Assembly (NCBI GenBank): GCA_910588935.1
Contig: CAJUSM010000053.1
Location: 7,889 to 21,394 of the forward strand
Direction of reading: 5' to 3'
DNA length: 13,506 bases
Origin: an uncultured Oscillospiraceae bacterium
GTDB taxonomy: Bacteria > Bacillota > Clostridia > Oscillospirales > Acutalibacteraceae
The notes under the pieces were generated by a model. That model did not search any database, was not told the DNA's origin, and saw only the letters and a program-made list of their open reading frames with translations. The position numbers and the translations under genes are program-made. Below are positions 1 to 6,154 of this stretch, one piece after another (positions within the stretch are counted from its first letter, which is position 1; the number at the start of each line of letters is the position of its first letter).

Positions 1-146
1 TGGTAAAGCCGGCCACCGTGGAACACACCTGCGCCACCATTGTAAACCGGATTCCCAGCGTGCTGCTGGCCCCGGCAGGGCTGGTAACCCTAGACCAGCT
101 GGATGAAATTATCTACCCCGCCTACCCGCTGGAGTTTTATTGCTGA
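1..146 (+). CDS. 3' end of a DHDPR-like/2,4-diaminopentanoate dehydrogenase-like gene (partial)
   Basis: The reading frame is open from the window edge (first full codon at 3) to TGA at 144-146, giving 47 C-terminal residues. The visible part contains HTCATIVNRIPSVLLAPAG followed by a VTLDQL segment. This resembles the tail of dihydrodipicolinate-reductase-fold oxidoreductases such as 2,4-diaminopentanoate dehydrogenase, where a (V)NAIP..I.A.PGL.T..DL pattern occurs near the C terminus. That comparison is from memory of the family and only the tail is available, so the enzyme assignment is tentative. A strong hairpin terminator starts 8 bp after the stop, so the gene ends its transcription unit here. 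Confidence 0.6.
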   Translation, partial: VKPATVEHTCATIVNRIPSVLLAPAGLVTLDQLDEIIYPAYPLEFYC

Positions 147-154
147 AAAAGGAC

Positions 155-187
155 AAAAGGGAGCTCCCGAAAGGGGGGCTCCCTTTT
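155..187 (+). terminator. Intrinsic terminator of the upstream partial gene
   Basis: A perfect 10-bp stem is formed by AAAAGGGAGC (155-164) and GCTCCCTTTT (178-187). Inner CCC/GGG pairs can close on a GAAA tetraloop. The 3' arm ends in a T run. It lies 8 bp after the stop codon at 146. Confidence 0.85.
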
Positions 188-220
188 GCTTAGCGGGACA
201 CTCCCCGCCGGCAGGCCCAC

Positions 221-249
221 TTGCAAAATCCTCCCTTTTCCGCTATACT
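221..249 (+). promoter_or_regulatory. Sigma-A-type promoter of purC
   Basis: A TTGCAA -35 box (221-226) and TATACT -10 box (244-249) are separated by 17 bp. The predicted 5' UTR to the ATG at 295 is about 40 nt, too short for a purine riboswitch, and none is visible. Confidence 0.7.
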
Positions 250-294
250 ATAAAAGAACGAATCCTAATTTTCATAAAGAAAGGGCGTCTCAGC

Positions 295-1143
295 ATGGAA
301 AAAATCATCAGCGGCAAGGTTAGAGAGGTCTACCAGGTTTCCCCGGACCGGCTGGCTATTGTCACCACCGACCGGGTCTCCGCCTTTGACGTAATTCTGC
401 CCACCCCTATTCAGGATAAGGGCAAGGTCCTTAACCGCCTTTCCTCCTTCTGGTTTCACTACACAAAGGATATTGTGCCCAACCATATGATCTCCGAAGA
501 CCTGGGGCAAATGCCCCCAGAGCTCCAGGGAGAGGAGTTTCAGGGCCGCACTATTTTGGTAAAGCGCCTGAATATGCTGCCCTTTGAGTTTATTGTCCGG
601 GGCTATCTGTTCGGCTCCATGTGGAAAGCCTACCAAAAGGAGGGCGCTTTCTGCGGCGCTGCCTTCCCCGCCGGAATGCAAATGGCCCAACAGCTGGAAG
701 AGCCCATTTTTACCCCCTCTACCAAAAGCTCCTCTGGCCATGATATCAATGTGGATTTTCAGGCCGTGGCAGACGCCTTGGGCCAGGAAATGGCGGAAAA
801 GGTACGGCATATTGCCCTGGCCCTATACAAGCGCTGCTTTGACTACGCCTACCAGCGGGGCATTATCATTGCCGACACAAAGGTAGAGTTTGGCCTGGAC
901 GAAAACGGCGTTCTCACCCTGGCAGACGAGGTCTTTACCCCAGACTCCAGCCGGTTCTGGAGCAGGGACGCCTACCGGGTAGGGGTTTCCCCAGAGAGCT
1001 TTGACAAGCAGTACCTGCGGGACTGGCTTACCGCCAACGGCCTGGACGGCAAAGAGCCCGGCCCCCAGCTGCCAGAGGATGTGGTGGCCAAAACCCGGGC
1101 AAAGTACCTAGAGTGCCAGGAGCGCCTGGTACCCCAGGCCTAA
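295..1143 (+). CDS. purC: Phosphoribosylaminoimidazole-succinocarboxamide synthase (SAICAR synthetase)
   Basis: This cytoplasmic enzyme of de novo purine synthesis joins CAIR and aspartate using ATP to give SAICAR. The 282-residue product begins MEKIISGKVREVY, the typical nucleotide-binding start. It carries the family signature LPFEFIVRGYLFGSMWKAY (about residues 90-108), DINVDF, DTKVEFG, and LADEVFTPDSSRFW near the C terminus. The length suits the longer ADE1-like form rather than the roughly 235-residue Bacillus form. I chose ATG 295 because AAGGG (281-285) lies 9 nt upstream and the conserved N terminus starts there. An in-frame ATG at 103 lies inside the previous gene and before the promoter. 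No other pur gene is adjacent. A response-regulator gene starts 13 nt after the stop with no terminator between them, so read-through into it is likely. Confidence 0.95.
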   Translation: MEKIISGKVREVYQVSPDRLAIVTTDRVSAFDVILPTPIQDKGKVLNRLSSFWFHYTKDIVPNHMISEDLGQMPPELQGEEFQGRTILVKRLNMLPFEFIVRGYLFGSMWKAYQKEGAFCGAAFPAGMQMAQQLEEPIFTPSTKSSSGHDINVDFQAVADALGQEMAEKVRHIALALYKRCFDYAYQRGIIIADTKVEFGLDENGVLTLADEVFTPDSSRFWSRDAYRVGVSPESFDKQYLRDWLTANGLDGKEPGPQLPEDVVAKTRAKYLECQERLVPQA

Positions 1144-1156
1144 AGGGGAGCCGCCT

Positions 1157-1855
1157 GTGTATCGCTTGCTGGTGGTAGACGATGAAGAGAGGATCCGGGC
1201 CCTTATCCGCAAATACGCGGAGTTTGAGGGCCACCAGGTAACAGAGGCCTCTACAGGCATGGAGGCGGTGGAGTTGTGCAGAAAATCTGCCAACCGCTTT
1301 GACCTGGTAATTATGGATGTTATGATGCCAGAGCTGGACGGCTTTTCCGCGGCGGCAGAAATCCGCAAAACCTCCCCTTTGCCCATCCTGATGCTGTCTG
1401 CCCGGGGGGAGGAATACGATAAGATCCACGGCTTTGAGCTGGGGGCGGACGACTATGTGGTAAAGCCCTTTTCCCCCAAAGAGCTTATGCTGCGGGTAAA
1501 CGCCATTATGGCCCGCACCCGGGCGGCCGGAGGCCCGGCCCGGCAGCAAGAGAGCTTCGCGGGCCTTACGGTGGATTTTGGGGCCCGGGTGGTTACCGTG
1601 GACGGCCGGCGGGCAGAGCTTTCCCCCAAGGAGTACGACCTGCTCAGCTATATGATAAAAAACAAGGGCCTCGCCCTTACCCGAGAGATGCTTTTAACCA
1701 ATGTGTGGGGCTACGACTTTTACGGAGACGACCGGACCCTAGACACCCACATTAAGCTTTTGCGCCGAAGCCTTGGTCCCTACAGCAAGTTTATCGTCAC
1801 CCTGCGGGGGGTGGGCTACCGGTTTGAAGGGGACGGAAAGGAGGGCGGGTCTTGA
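1157..1855 (+). CDS. OmpR/PhoB-family response regulator
   Basis: A DNA-binding transcriptional regulator of a two-component system, 232 residues. The receiver domain (about 1-118) shows the acidic pair D8/D9, phospho-acceptor D54 in VIMDVMMP, S81 and K103 in VVKPF. The C-terminal winged helix (about 134-225) contains LSPKEYDLLSYM, the recognition region DDRTLDTHIKLLRRSL, and the terminal RGVGYRF hairpin. It starts at GTG 1157 with AAGGGGAG (1143-1150) 6 nt upstream. The TGA stop overlaps the TTG start of the next small gene (TTGA), and the histidine kinase follows, so the partner is almost certainly that kinase. The stimulus cannot be read from sequence. No separate promoter was identified; transcription may come from purC. 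Confidence 0.95.
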   Translation: MYRLLVVDDEERIRALIRKYAEFEGHQVTEASTGMEAVELCRKSANRFDLVIMDVMMPELDGFSAAAEIRKTSPLPILMLSARGEEYDKIHGFELGADDYVVKPFSPKELMLRVNAIMARTRAAGGPARQQESFAGLTVDFGARVVTVDGRRAELSPKEYDLLSYMIKNKGLALTREMLLTNVWGYDFYGDDRTLDTHIKLLRRSLGPYSKFIVTLRGVGYRFEGDGKEGGS

Positions 1856-2070
1856 AGAAAAAACTCTTTTGGCTGCAGCTGGCTGCTTTGGGGCTTTCCA
1901 TTTTCAGCGTAATTGCCCTGGGCATACTGATCTTCTCCCGGAACGGGCTGGAAAACCTGACCCCGGTGTATGTGTTCGCCGGCCTGGCCTTGGCAGGCGT
2001 TTTGGCCAACGCCGGGCTCGCTATAGCCCGGGTGCTGTGGGAGCTGCGGGAAAGGAATCAACAGAAATGA
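1852..2070 (+). CDS. Small two-helix membrane protein embedded between regulator and kinase genes
   Basis: This 72-residue product is not a family I recognise. It has a basic start (MKKK), a first hydrophobic helix (about 5-29, LFWLQLAALGLSIFSVIALG), a short polar loop (SRNGLENLTP), a second helix (about 39-63, VYVFAGLALAGVLANAGLAI), and a charged tail ELRERNQQK. By the positive-inside rule both ends face the cytoplasm. The start is TTG 1852 with a near-perfect AAAGGAGGG (1837-1845) 6 nt upstream. It overlaps the regulator stop by TTGA and the kinase start by ATGA, so all three genes should be translationally coupled. A role as an accessory of the sensor kinase (signal input or stability) is inference from position only. 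It is easily missed because of the TTG start and because a long kinase-frame extension covers it. Confidence 0.8.
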   Translation: MKKKLFWLQLAALGLSIFSVIALGILIFSRNGLENLTPVYVFAGLALAGVLANAGLAIARVLWELRERNQQK

Positions 2071-3503
2071 AAAGACTCCATGCCCTTGCGAAAGGGCTAA
2101 GGCGCTTCCCTACAGGGATACGCTGGCAAATGGCCTTGGGCTTTGCCCTGTTTACCCTGGCCGCCTTGGCCCTGCTTTGGGCTTTCCAAATCTTTCTTCT
2201 CAACCCCTTTTACCAGGCCATTAAAACCGCTGAGATCAAGCAGGTTTCCGCCGCCCTTTCCCGCTGCCTAGACGACCCCCAGCTGGTTTCTGTGGCCAAT
2301 GATCTTTGCGTGCGCACCGGGGCTACCATTGTGGTTTCCGACGAACTGGGCCGGCAGGTGGTGGGCTATATGCTCCCCTACAAAGAAAGCCTGATTTCCG
2401 GCCTTACCCGCCGGGAAATGGCCCAGCTGTTTGAAAAGGTTAACCTGAACGGCGGCAGCTACACCCAAGAGTTCCGGTATGCTGTTCCCGGCCAGGGAAC
2501 GGCCCGGCTGATGGTTTATGCCATAACCGTGCGCACCCCAAAAAACAATAACCGCATGGTGGTGGTAGAGGCGGAAATTACCCCCCTAAACGCCATGGTA
2601 GAAACCCTGGTAGCCCAGCTTGCCTGCCTAACCCTGGTGCTTTTGCCTTTGGGGGCCATACTGGCCGCTGTGCTCTCCAGGCGCATTGCAGGGCCGCTAA
2701 CAGAAATTAACGAGGCCGCAAAGCGCCTGGGCCAGGGGGACTATTCTCAGCGCTTTGGGGCACAGGGGGCACGGGAGGTAACCGAGCTGGCCCAAACCCT
2801 AAATTATGCCGCCGACGAGCTCTCTAAGGCGGACAGCCTGCGCCGGGAGCTGCTGGCAAATGTTTCTCACGACCTGCGGACGCCCCTTACCATGATTAAG
2901 GGCTATGGGGAGGTTATGCGGGATCTGCCAGGGGAGAACACCCCGGAAAACCTGCAGATTATCATAGACGAGGCGGGCCGGCTGAATGATCTGGTAAACG
3001 ACCTGCTGGACCTTTCCCGGCTGGAGGCAGGGGTGCTAAAGCTGGAAATGGCCAGGTTCTGCCTAACCCAAAGCGTGCGGGAGATTTTGGGCCGCTATGA
3101 CAAGCTGGCCGGCTACAGCTTTCCCTTTATGGCAGAGGAAGAAATTTATGTAGTGGCCGACCAGCTGAAAATATCCCAAGTGGTGTATAATCTGGTGAAC
3201 AATGCGGTGAACTACGCAGGGGAAGACAAAACCGTTTTCCTGCGCCAAGAGGTTTTGGGAGACCGGGTTCGGATTTTGGTAACCGACCGGGGAGAGGGAA
3301 TCCCTGGGGACAAGCTCCAGGATATTTGGGAGCGATACTATAAGGTGGACCGGGAGCACAGGCGGGCCCAGGTGGGCACGGGGCTGGGCCTGGCCATTGT
3401 AAAAAATGTGCTGGACCTCCACGGCGGGACCTACGGGGTGATCAGCCAGGTGGGAGAAGGAAGCACATTCTGGTTTGAGCTGCCGGTAGCCCCCGAGGAG
3501 TAA
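2067..3503 (+). CDS. Sensor histidine kinase (HAMP, HisKA, HATPase_c)
   Basis: A membrane-bound sensor kinase of 478 residues that should phosphorylate the neighbouring response regulator. In order it has TM1 (about 19-44), an extracytoplasmic sensor region of about 140 residues, TM2 (about 183-203), a HAMP linker (RRIAGPLTEINEAAKRLGQG), and a HisKA domain with H268 in the H-box NVSHDLRTPLTMIKGY. The catalytic domain follows with N-box NLVNNAVNY (N378/N379), G1 box DRGEGIP (D407) and G2 box GTGLGLAI (from G437). It starts at ATG 2067, which overlaps the stop of the small membrane gene (ATGA) and has GGGAAAGGA ending 10 nt upstream. The same frame stays open upstream to 1773, but that stretch covers two other genes and has no better start. 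The sensor region has no motif I can name. Confidence 0.95.
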   Translation: MKRLHALAKGLRRFPTGIRWQMALGFALFTLAALALLWAFQIFLLNPFYQAIKTAEIKQVSAALSRCLDDPQLVSVANDLCVRTGATIVVSDELGRQVVGYMLPYKESLISGLTRREMAQLFEKVNLNGGSYTQEFRYAVPGQGTARLMVYAITVRTPKNNNRMVVVEAEITPLNAMVETLVAQLACLTLVLLPLGAILAAVLSRRIAGPLTEINEAAKRLGQGDYSQRFGAQGAREVTELAQTLNYAADELSKADSLRRELLANVSHDLRTPLTMIKGYGEVMRDLPGENTPENLQIIIDEAGRLNDLVNDLLDLSRLEAGVLKLEMARFCLTQSVREILGRYDKLAGYSFPFMAEEEIYVVADQLKISQVVYNLVNNAVNYAGEDKTVFLRQEVLGDRVRILVTDRGEGIPGDKLQDIWERYYKVDREHRRAQVGTGLGLAIVKNVLDLHGGTYGVISQVGEGSTFWFELPVAPEE

Positions 3504-3511
3504 GGGCCGGG

Positions 3512-3640
3512 ATATTTTCAGCAAGGACCGAGCCCGGAGAAAAGCCCGCCTCCGCGGACCAGGCTGCCAGGGATTACGCCCAAAGCCTGGTGGATGAACT
3601 AATTGCCCAGAATAAGCAAGCCCATAGGGTGGAAGAGTAA
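3512..3640 (+). pseudogene. Short coding-like remnant after the kinase gene, no normal start codon
   Basis: A frame different from the kinase frame is open from 3479 to TAA 3638-3640. Its last part reads like real protein (ADQAARDYAQSLVDELIAQ followed by a short polar tail). No ATG, GTG or TTG lies in a position to translate it. The only candidate following the Shine-Dalgarno-like GAGGAGTAAGG (3495-3505) is ATA at 3512, which would give 42 residues. A neighbouring frame just before it (GRDIFSKDRARRKA from 3505) also looks protein-like, which would fit a gene broken by a frameshift. It could equally be non-coding sequence with chance codon character, so confidence is low. Confidence 0.25.
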
Positions 3641-3655
3641 AACCGGGTCCGCTGG

Positions 3656-3684
3656 TTGACAAAGGCTGGCCAGAGGGCTAAAAT
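3656..3684 (+). promoter_or_regulatory. Consensus sigma-A promoter of mrp
   Basis: A perfect TTGACA (3656-3661), 17 bp, then TAAAAT (3679-3684). The predicted 5' UTR is about 50 nt and ends with AGGAG (3727-3731), 7 nt before the ATG. A small hairpin (AACCGG/CTGGTT, 3641-3657) abuts the -35 box but has no T run. Confidence 0.8.
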
Positions 3685-3738
3685 ATAAGGAAAAGATTCC
3701 CAATTATTGCATATGCTGAATCAAAAAGGAGATCGAAG

Positions 3739-4566
3739 ATGAGCGAAAATTGTACTCATGATTGCTCCAGCTGCGGGGTAGACTGTCCCTCCCGCCAAGA
3801 GCCGGAAAGCTTGCTGGAAAAACTCAATGACCTTAGCCAGGTAAAAAAGGTAATCGGCGTGGTCAGCGGCAAAGGGGGCGTGGGAAAATCCCTGGTTACC
3901 TCCCTGCTGGCCACCACCCTCCGCCGGAGAGAGGCCTCTGTGGCTGTTCTGGATGCGGATATTACCGGCCCCAGCATTCCCAAATGCTTTGGCCTAAAGG
4001 GCAAGGCCACGGCGGACGAAAACGGCATGTACCCCCGAGAGACAAAAACCGGCATTAGGGTAATGAGCATTAACCTGCTGCTGGACGCGGAAACCGACCC
4101 GGTGGTATGGCGGGGCCCGGTAATTGCCGGGGCCATTAAGCAGTTTTGGTCCGATGTGGTATGGGGAGATGTGGACTATATGTTTGTAGATATGCCTCCC
4201 GGCACCGGCGATGTGCCCCTTACCGTGTTCCAGTCCTTGCCCCTGGCGGGCATCATCATTGTCACCTCCCCCCAGGAGCTGGTGGGGATGATTGTCTCTA
4301 AGGCAGTGGAAATGGCCAGGCTTATGGATGTGCCGGTGCTGGGCTTGGTAGAGAACATGAGCTATGTTCAGTGCCCAGACTGCGGCAAACAGCTGCAGGT
4401 ATTTGGCGAAAGCCATATTGACCAGGTGGCCGCCAAGTATGCCCTGCCAGTGCTGGCCAGGCTGCCCCTGGATCCTGTGCTGGCCTCCTCCTGCGACCGT
4501 GGGGTAATTGAGCTGTTTGAGGGCAGCTGGCTGGAAGAAGCGGCAGACGTTATTGAAAAGCTGTAA
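3739..4566 (+). CDS. mrp: Mrp/NBP35-family P-loop ATPase, iron-sulfur cluster carrier
   Basis: A cytoplasmic ParA/MinD-like ATPase of the Mrp/ApbC/NBP35 group, which holds and transfers Fe-S clusters to apoproteins. The 275-residue protein has an N-terminal cysteine set C5, C9, C12, C16 (CTHDCSSCGVDC) like eukaryotic and clostridial NBP35. The deviant Walker A GKGGVGKS follows at about residues 44-51, then VLDADITGPSIPK, VDMPPGTGD and the conserved VENMSY. The CPDCGK pair supplies the cysteines thought to bridge a cluster in the dimer. Fused N-terminal cysteines without the DUF59 domain are usual in anaerobic Firmicutes. It has its own promoter and stands alone; no fdx or suf/isc gene is adjacent. 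No convincing hairpin terminator follows; a MITE-like element starts 35 bp after the stop. Confidence 0.93.
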   Translation: MSENCTHDCSSCGVDCPSRQEPESLLEKLNDLSQVKKVIGVVSGKGGVGKSLVTSLLATTLRRREASVAVLDADITGPSIPKCFGLKGKATADENGMYPRETKTGIRVMSINLLLDAETDPVVWRGPVIAGAIKQFWSDVVWGDVDYMFVDMPPGTGDVPLTVFQSLPLAGIIIVTSPQELVGMIVSKAVEMARLMDVPVLGLVENMSYVQCPDCGKQLQVFGESHIDQVAAKYALPVLARLPLDPVLASSCDRGVIELFEGSWLEEAADVIEKL

Positions 4567-4601
4567 TTGGGCAGGACTCTCAACCCCCTGGGTTTCCCAA
4601 G

Positions 4602-4786
4602 TCTTAAGGTAATACCACACAATTCCAAATGCCGTATGGCGCAGTCAGATTTTTCGTCAGAGTTTACAGATTGAGTATAGCCAAATCTGGAGATTGGCAA
4701 ATGAAAACTGCGGGCTATAACGGAAAATATGCAAGCAAGACGGCGCTTAAGGCCTTGGCCGTGAATGATGCGGTGTTGCCTTAAGA
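4602..4786. mobile_element. MITE-like element with 24-bp imperfect terminal inverted repeats
   Basis: A non-coding 185-bp block bounded by inverted ends: the left end (4602-4625) starts TCTTAAGGTAATACC and the right end (4763-4786) finishes GGTGTTGCCTTAAGA. Nineteen of 24 positions match, and four of the five differences are transitions. Inside are further inverted pairs: TATAGCC (4676-4682) with GGCTATA (4713-4719), GCCAA/TTGGC (4680-4698), and ACGGC/GCCGT (4740-4762) around another CTTAAGG. No open frame of interest lies within. This organisation fits a miniature transposable element mobilised in trans. No clear target-site duplication is visible, so the exact ends are uncertain. It occupies most of the 315-bp gap between mrp and the zinc-ribbon gene. 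Confidence 0.65.
4694..4721 (+). promoter_or_regulatory. Possible outward promoter inside the MITE-like element
   Basis: TTGGCA (4694-4699), 16 bp, TATAAC (4716-4721), pointing toward the zinc-ribbon gene at 4882. I see no better promoter between the element and that gene. The boxes overlap internal hairpin arms of the element, so this may be coincidence. Confidence 0.35.
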
Positions 4787-4881
4787 ATCCCTTTGTAAGG
4801 ATTGGGGGCGAAAACAGGCAAGCCGGCCCCTGCCTTGAAAAGTCATCCTTCCGCGCAAAACAAAAAAAGGAGTGACGCCAG

Positions 4882-5949
4882 ATGAAATGCCCTCGCTGCG
4901 GTGAAAGCATCCCCACCGGCGCAAAGTCCTGCACCCGCTGTGGAGCCCGGCTTGCCGCGGGTATGTACTGTCCTCACTGCCAGGCGGTTATTCCCAAAAC
5001 CGCTAAGACATGCCCAAAATGCGGCAAACCCATTCCAGGCCCTGGGGTCCCCCAATCCGCCAGCCTGAAAAAGCCCCTTACCAAGCGTTGGTGGTTCTGG
5101 GCGGCGTGCCTGCTGCTCACCTTGGGAATCCTGGGGAATCTGGGTAACGCAATTTCTGGGAAGAGCGGCAGCGCTGGGAAAAGCCCTTCTGCCGCCAGCC
5201 CATCCCCAAAGCAGGAAAACAGCAACAACTTTTTGTCCCTTCCGGTTCAGGAAGGGGATGTGATGAACGGTACCCAAACAGAGAAAATCGGCACCTGGGC
5301 ATACATCGAAATGGACAAGGCTGCCGCAAAGGCCGCCAGTCCAGAGGATTATGCCGCCTTTGCCGGCCAGACGGTTTCGGGGAGCAAGTATAAATGGTTT
5401 TCCATTATTTTTCCGGATCATACCGGAATCCACTTTCCCGGGTGCCATGTGTATCTGGCCACCTATGGGCAGGTGGATCAGGAAGGCTGTATAACAGAAC
5501 CCATTGGGGATATTTCCCTAAGTACCAAAACCGGGAAAGCCGTATATCAGGCGCGGGAATCCCCTTCCGCCTTAGAGTCCGCAGAGGAGTCCACAGAACA
5601 GGCTCCCCTGCAAACCGCCGAGCCCGGGCCTGACGAATCCTCTGCCCCGCCCCCTTCTTCGGCTCCAGAATCCGCGCCCCAAGAGAACCCTCCAGCCCCA
5701 GCGGCAAAACCAGAGGCCACCCCAGCGCCCACCCAGAAGCCCGCTGAAATCGCTTTGCCTGGAGAACCTGAGGAGCAGCCTAAGGAAGAGCCTAAGGCTC
5801 CTTCCCATGAGGGCGGCACAATCTATATTACAAAAAGCGGGAAACGCTACCATTATGATAGCCAATGCAATGGCGGCACCTATTACGAGTCCACTTTGGA
5901 GGAAGCCCTCGGCCGGGGACTGACGCCGTGCAATAAATGCGTGCAATAA
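4882..5949 (+). CDS. Zinc-ribbon single-helix membrane protein with C-terminal His/Cys metal motif
   Basis: No named function; 355 residues. The N terminus has two tandem zinc ribbons, C3/C6/C17/C20 and C30/C33/C44/C47, each of CxxC-x10-CxxC type. A basic stretch (KKPLTKR) leads into one membrane helix (about 70-90, WWFWAACLLLTLGILGNLGN), placing the ribbons inside and the rest outside. A globular region (about 108-222, TWAYIEMDKAAAKAA and WFSIIFPDHTGIHFPG) is followed by a Pro/Ala/Glu-rich low-complexity linker (about 223-310). The last 43 residues (YITKSGKRYHYDSQC to TPCNKC; H324, C329, C350, C353) match the small YVTxxGxxYHxxxC...L..A...G..PC..C module found at the ends of many secreted bacterial proteins. 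AAAGGAG lies 9 nt before ATG 4882, and a terminator follows. The coding region is real; a role is not known. Confidence 0.85.
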   Translation: MKCPRCGESIPTGAKSCTRCGARLAAGMYCPHCQAVIPKTAKTCPKCGKPIPGPGVPQSASLKKPLTKRWWFWAACLLLTLGILGNLGNAISGKSGSAGKSPSAASPSPKQENSNNFLSLPVQEGDVMNGTQTEKIGTWAYIEMDKAAAKAASPEDYAAFAGQTVSGSKYKWFSIIFPDHTGIHFPGCHVYLATYGQVDQEGCITEPIGDISLSTKTGKAVYQARESPSALESAEESTEQAPLQTAEPGPDESSAPPPSSAPESAPQENPPAPAAKPEATPAPTQKPAEIALPGEPEEQPKEEPKAPSHEGGTIYITKSGKRYHYDSQCNGGTYYESTLEEALGRGLTPCNKCVQ

Positions 5950-5955
5950 AAGCCG

Positions 5956-5992
5956 AAAAGGGCAGATGTTTTTTGAGAGCATCTGTCCTTTT
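5956..5992 (+). terminator. Intrinsic terminator of the zinc-ribbon gene
   Basis: AAAAGGGCAGATG (5956-5968) pairs with CATCTGTCCTTTT (5980-5992): 13 pairs including one G-T wobble, with an 11-nt loop and a T-rich 3' end. It starts 6 bp after the stop at 5949. Confidence 0.85.
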
Positions 5993-6085
5993 CCTATGTC
6001 CTCTTTTCTGGCTTTTGGGAGCTCTTGGCCTTGAAACACACCGTTTTGCCTGCTCTCTCGGGCCCTCCCGGAGCCTTTCCCCTAT

Positions 6086-6114
6086 TTGACATCCCTCTTT
6101 AAATATGATAGAAT
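6086..6114 (+). promoter_or_regulatory. Sigma-A promoter of leuB, extended -10
   Basis: TTGACA (6086-6091), 17 bp, TAGAAT (6109-6114), with TG one base before the -10 box. The leader is only about 35 nt, so there is no room for a leucine T-box or attenuator. Confidence 0.75.
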
Positions 6115-6154
6115 CTTCTATATTCCGCTATTACGCAAAAAAGGGGATCGCATT

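Noticed and set aside
103..294. In-frame ATG at 103 extending purC by 64 residues
   Set aside because: The extension overlaps the upstream gene, its terminator and the purC promoter, and has no homology to PurC N termini. ATG 295 has a ribosome site and the conserved start.
1773..2066. Upstream extension of the histidine kinase frame
   Set aside because: It covers the regulator end and the small membrane gene, and its residues look like out-of-frame translation. The ATGA-coupled ATG at 2067 is the natural start.
3641..3657. Small hairpin AACCGG/CTGGTT in front of mrp
   Set aside because: It has six pairs with a wobble, no T run and overlaps the -35 box. It could be chance and is not called as terminator or operator.
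4567..4601. Possible terminator for mrp
   Set aside because: Only short alternative stems (TTGGG/CCCAA, AACCC/GGGTT) can be drawn and no T run follows, so I do not call it.
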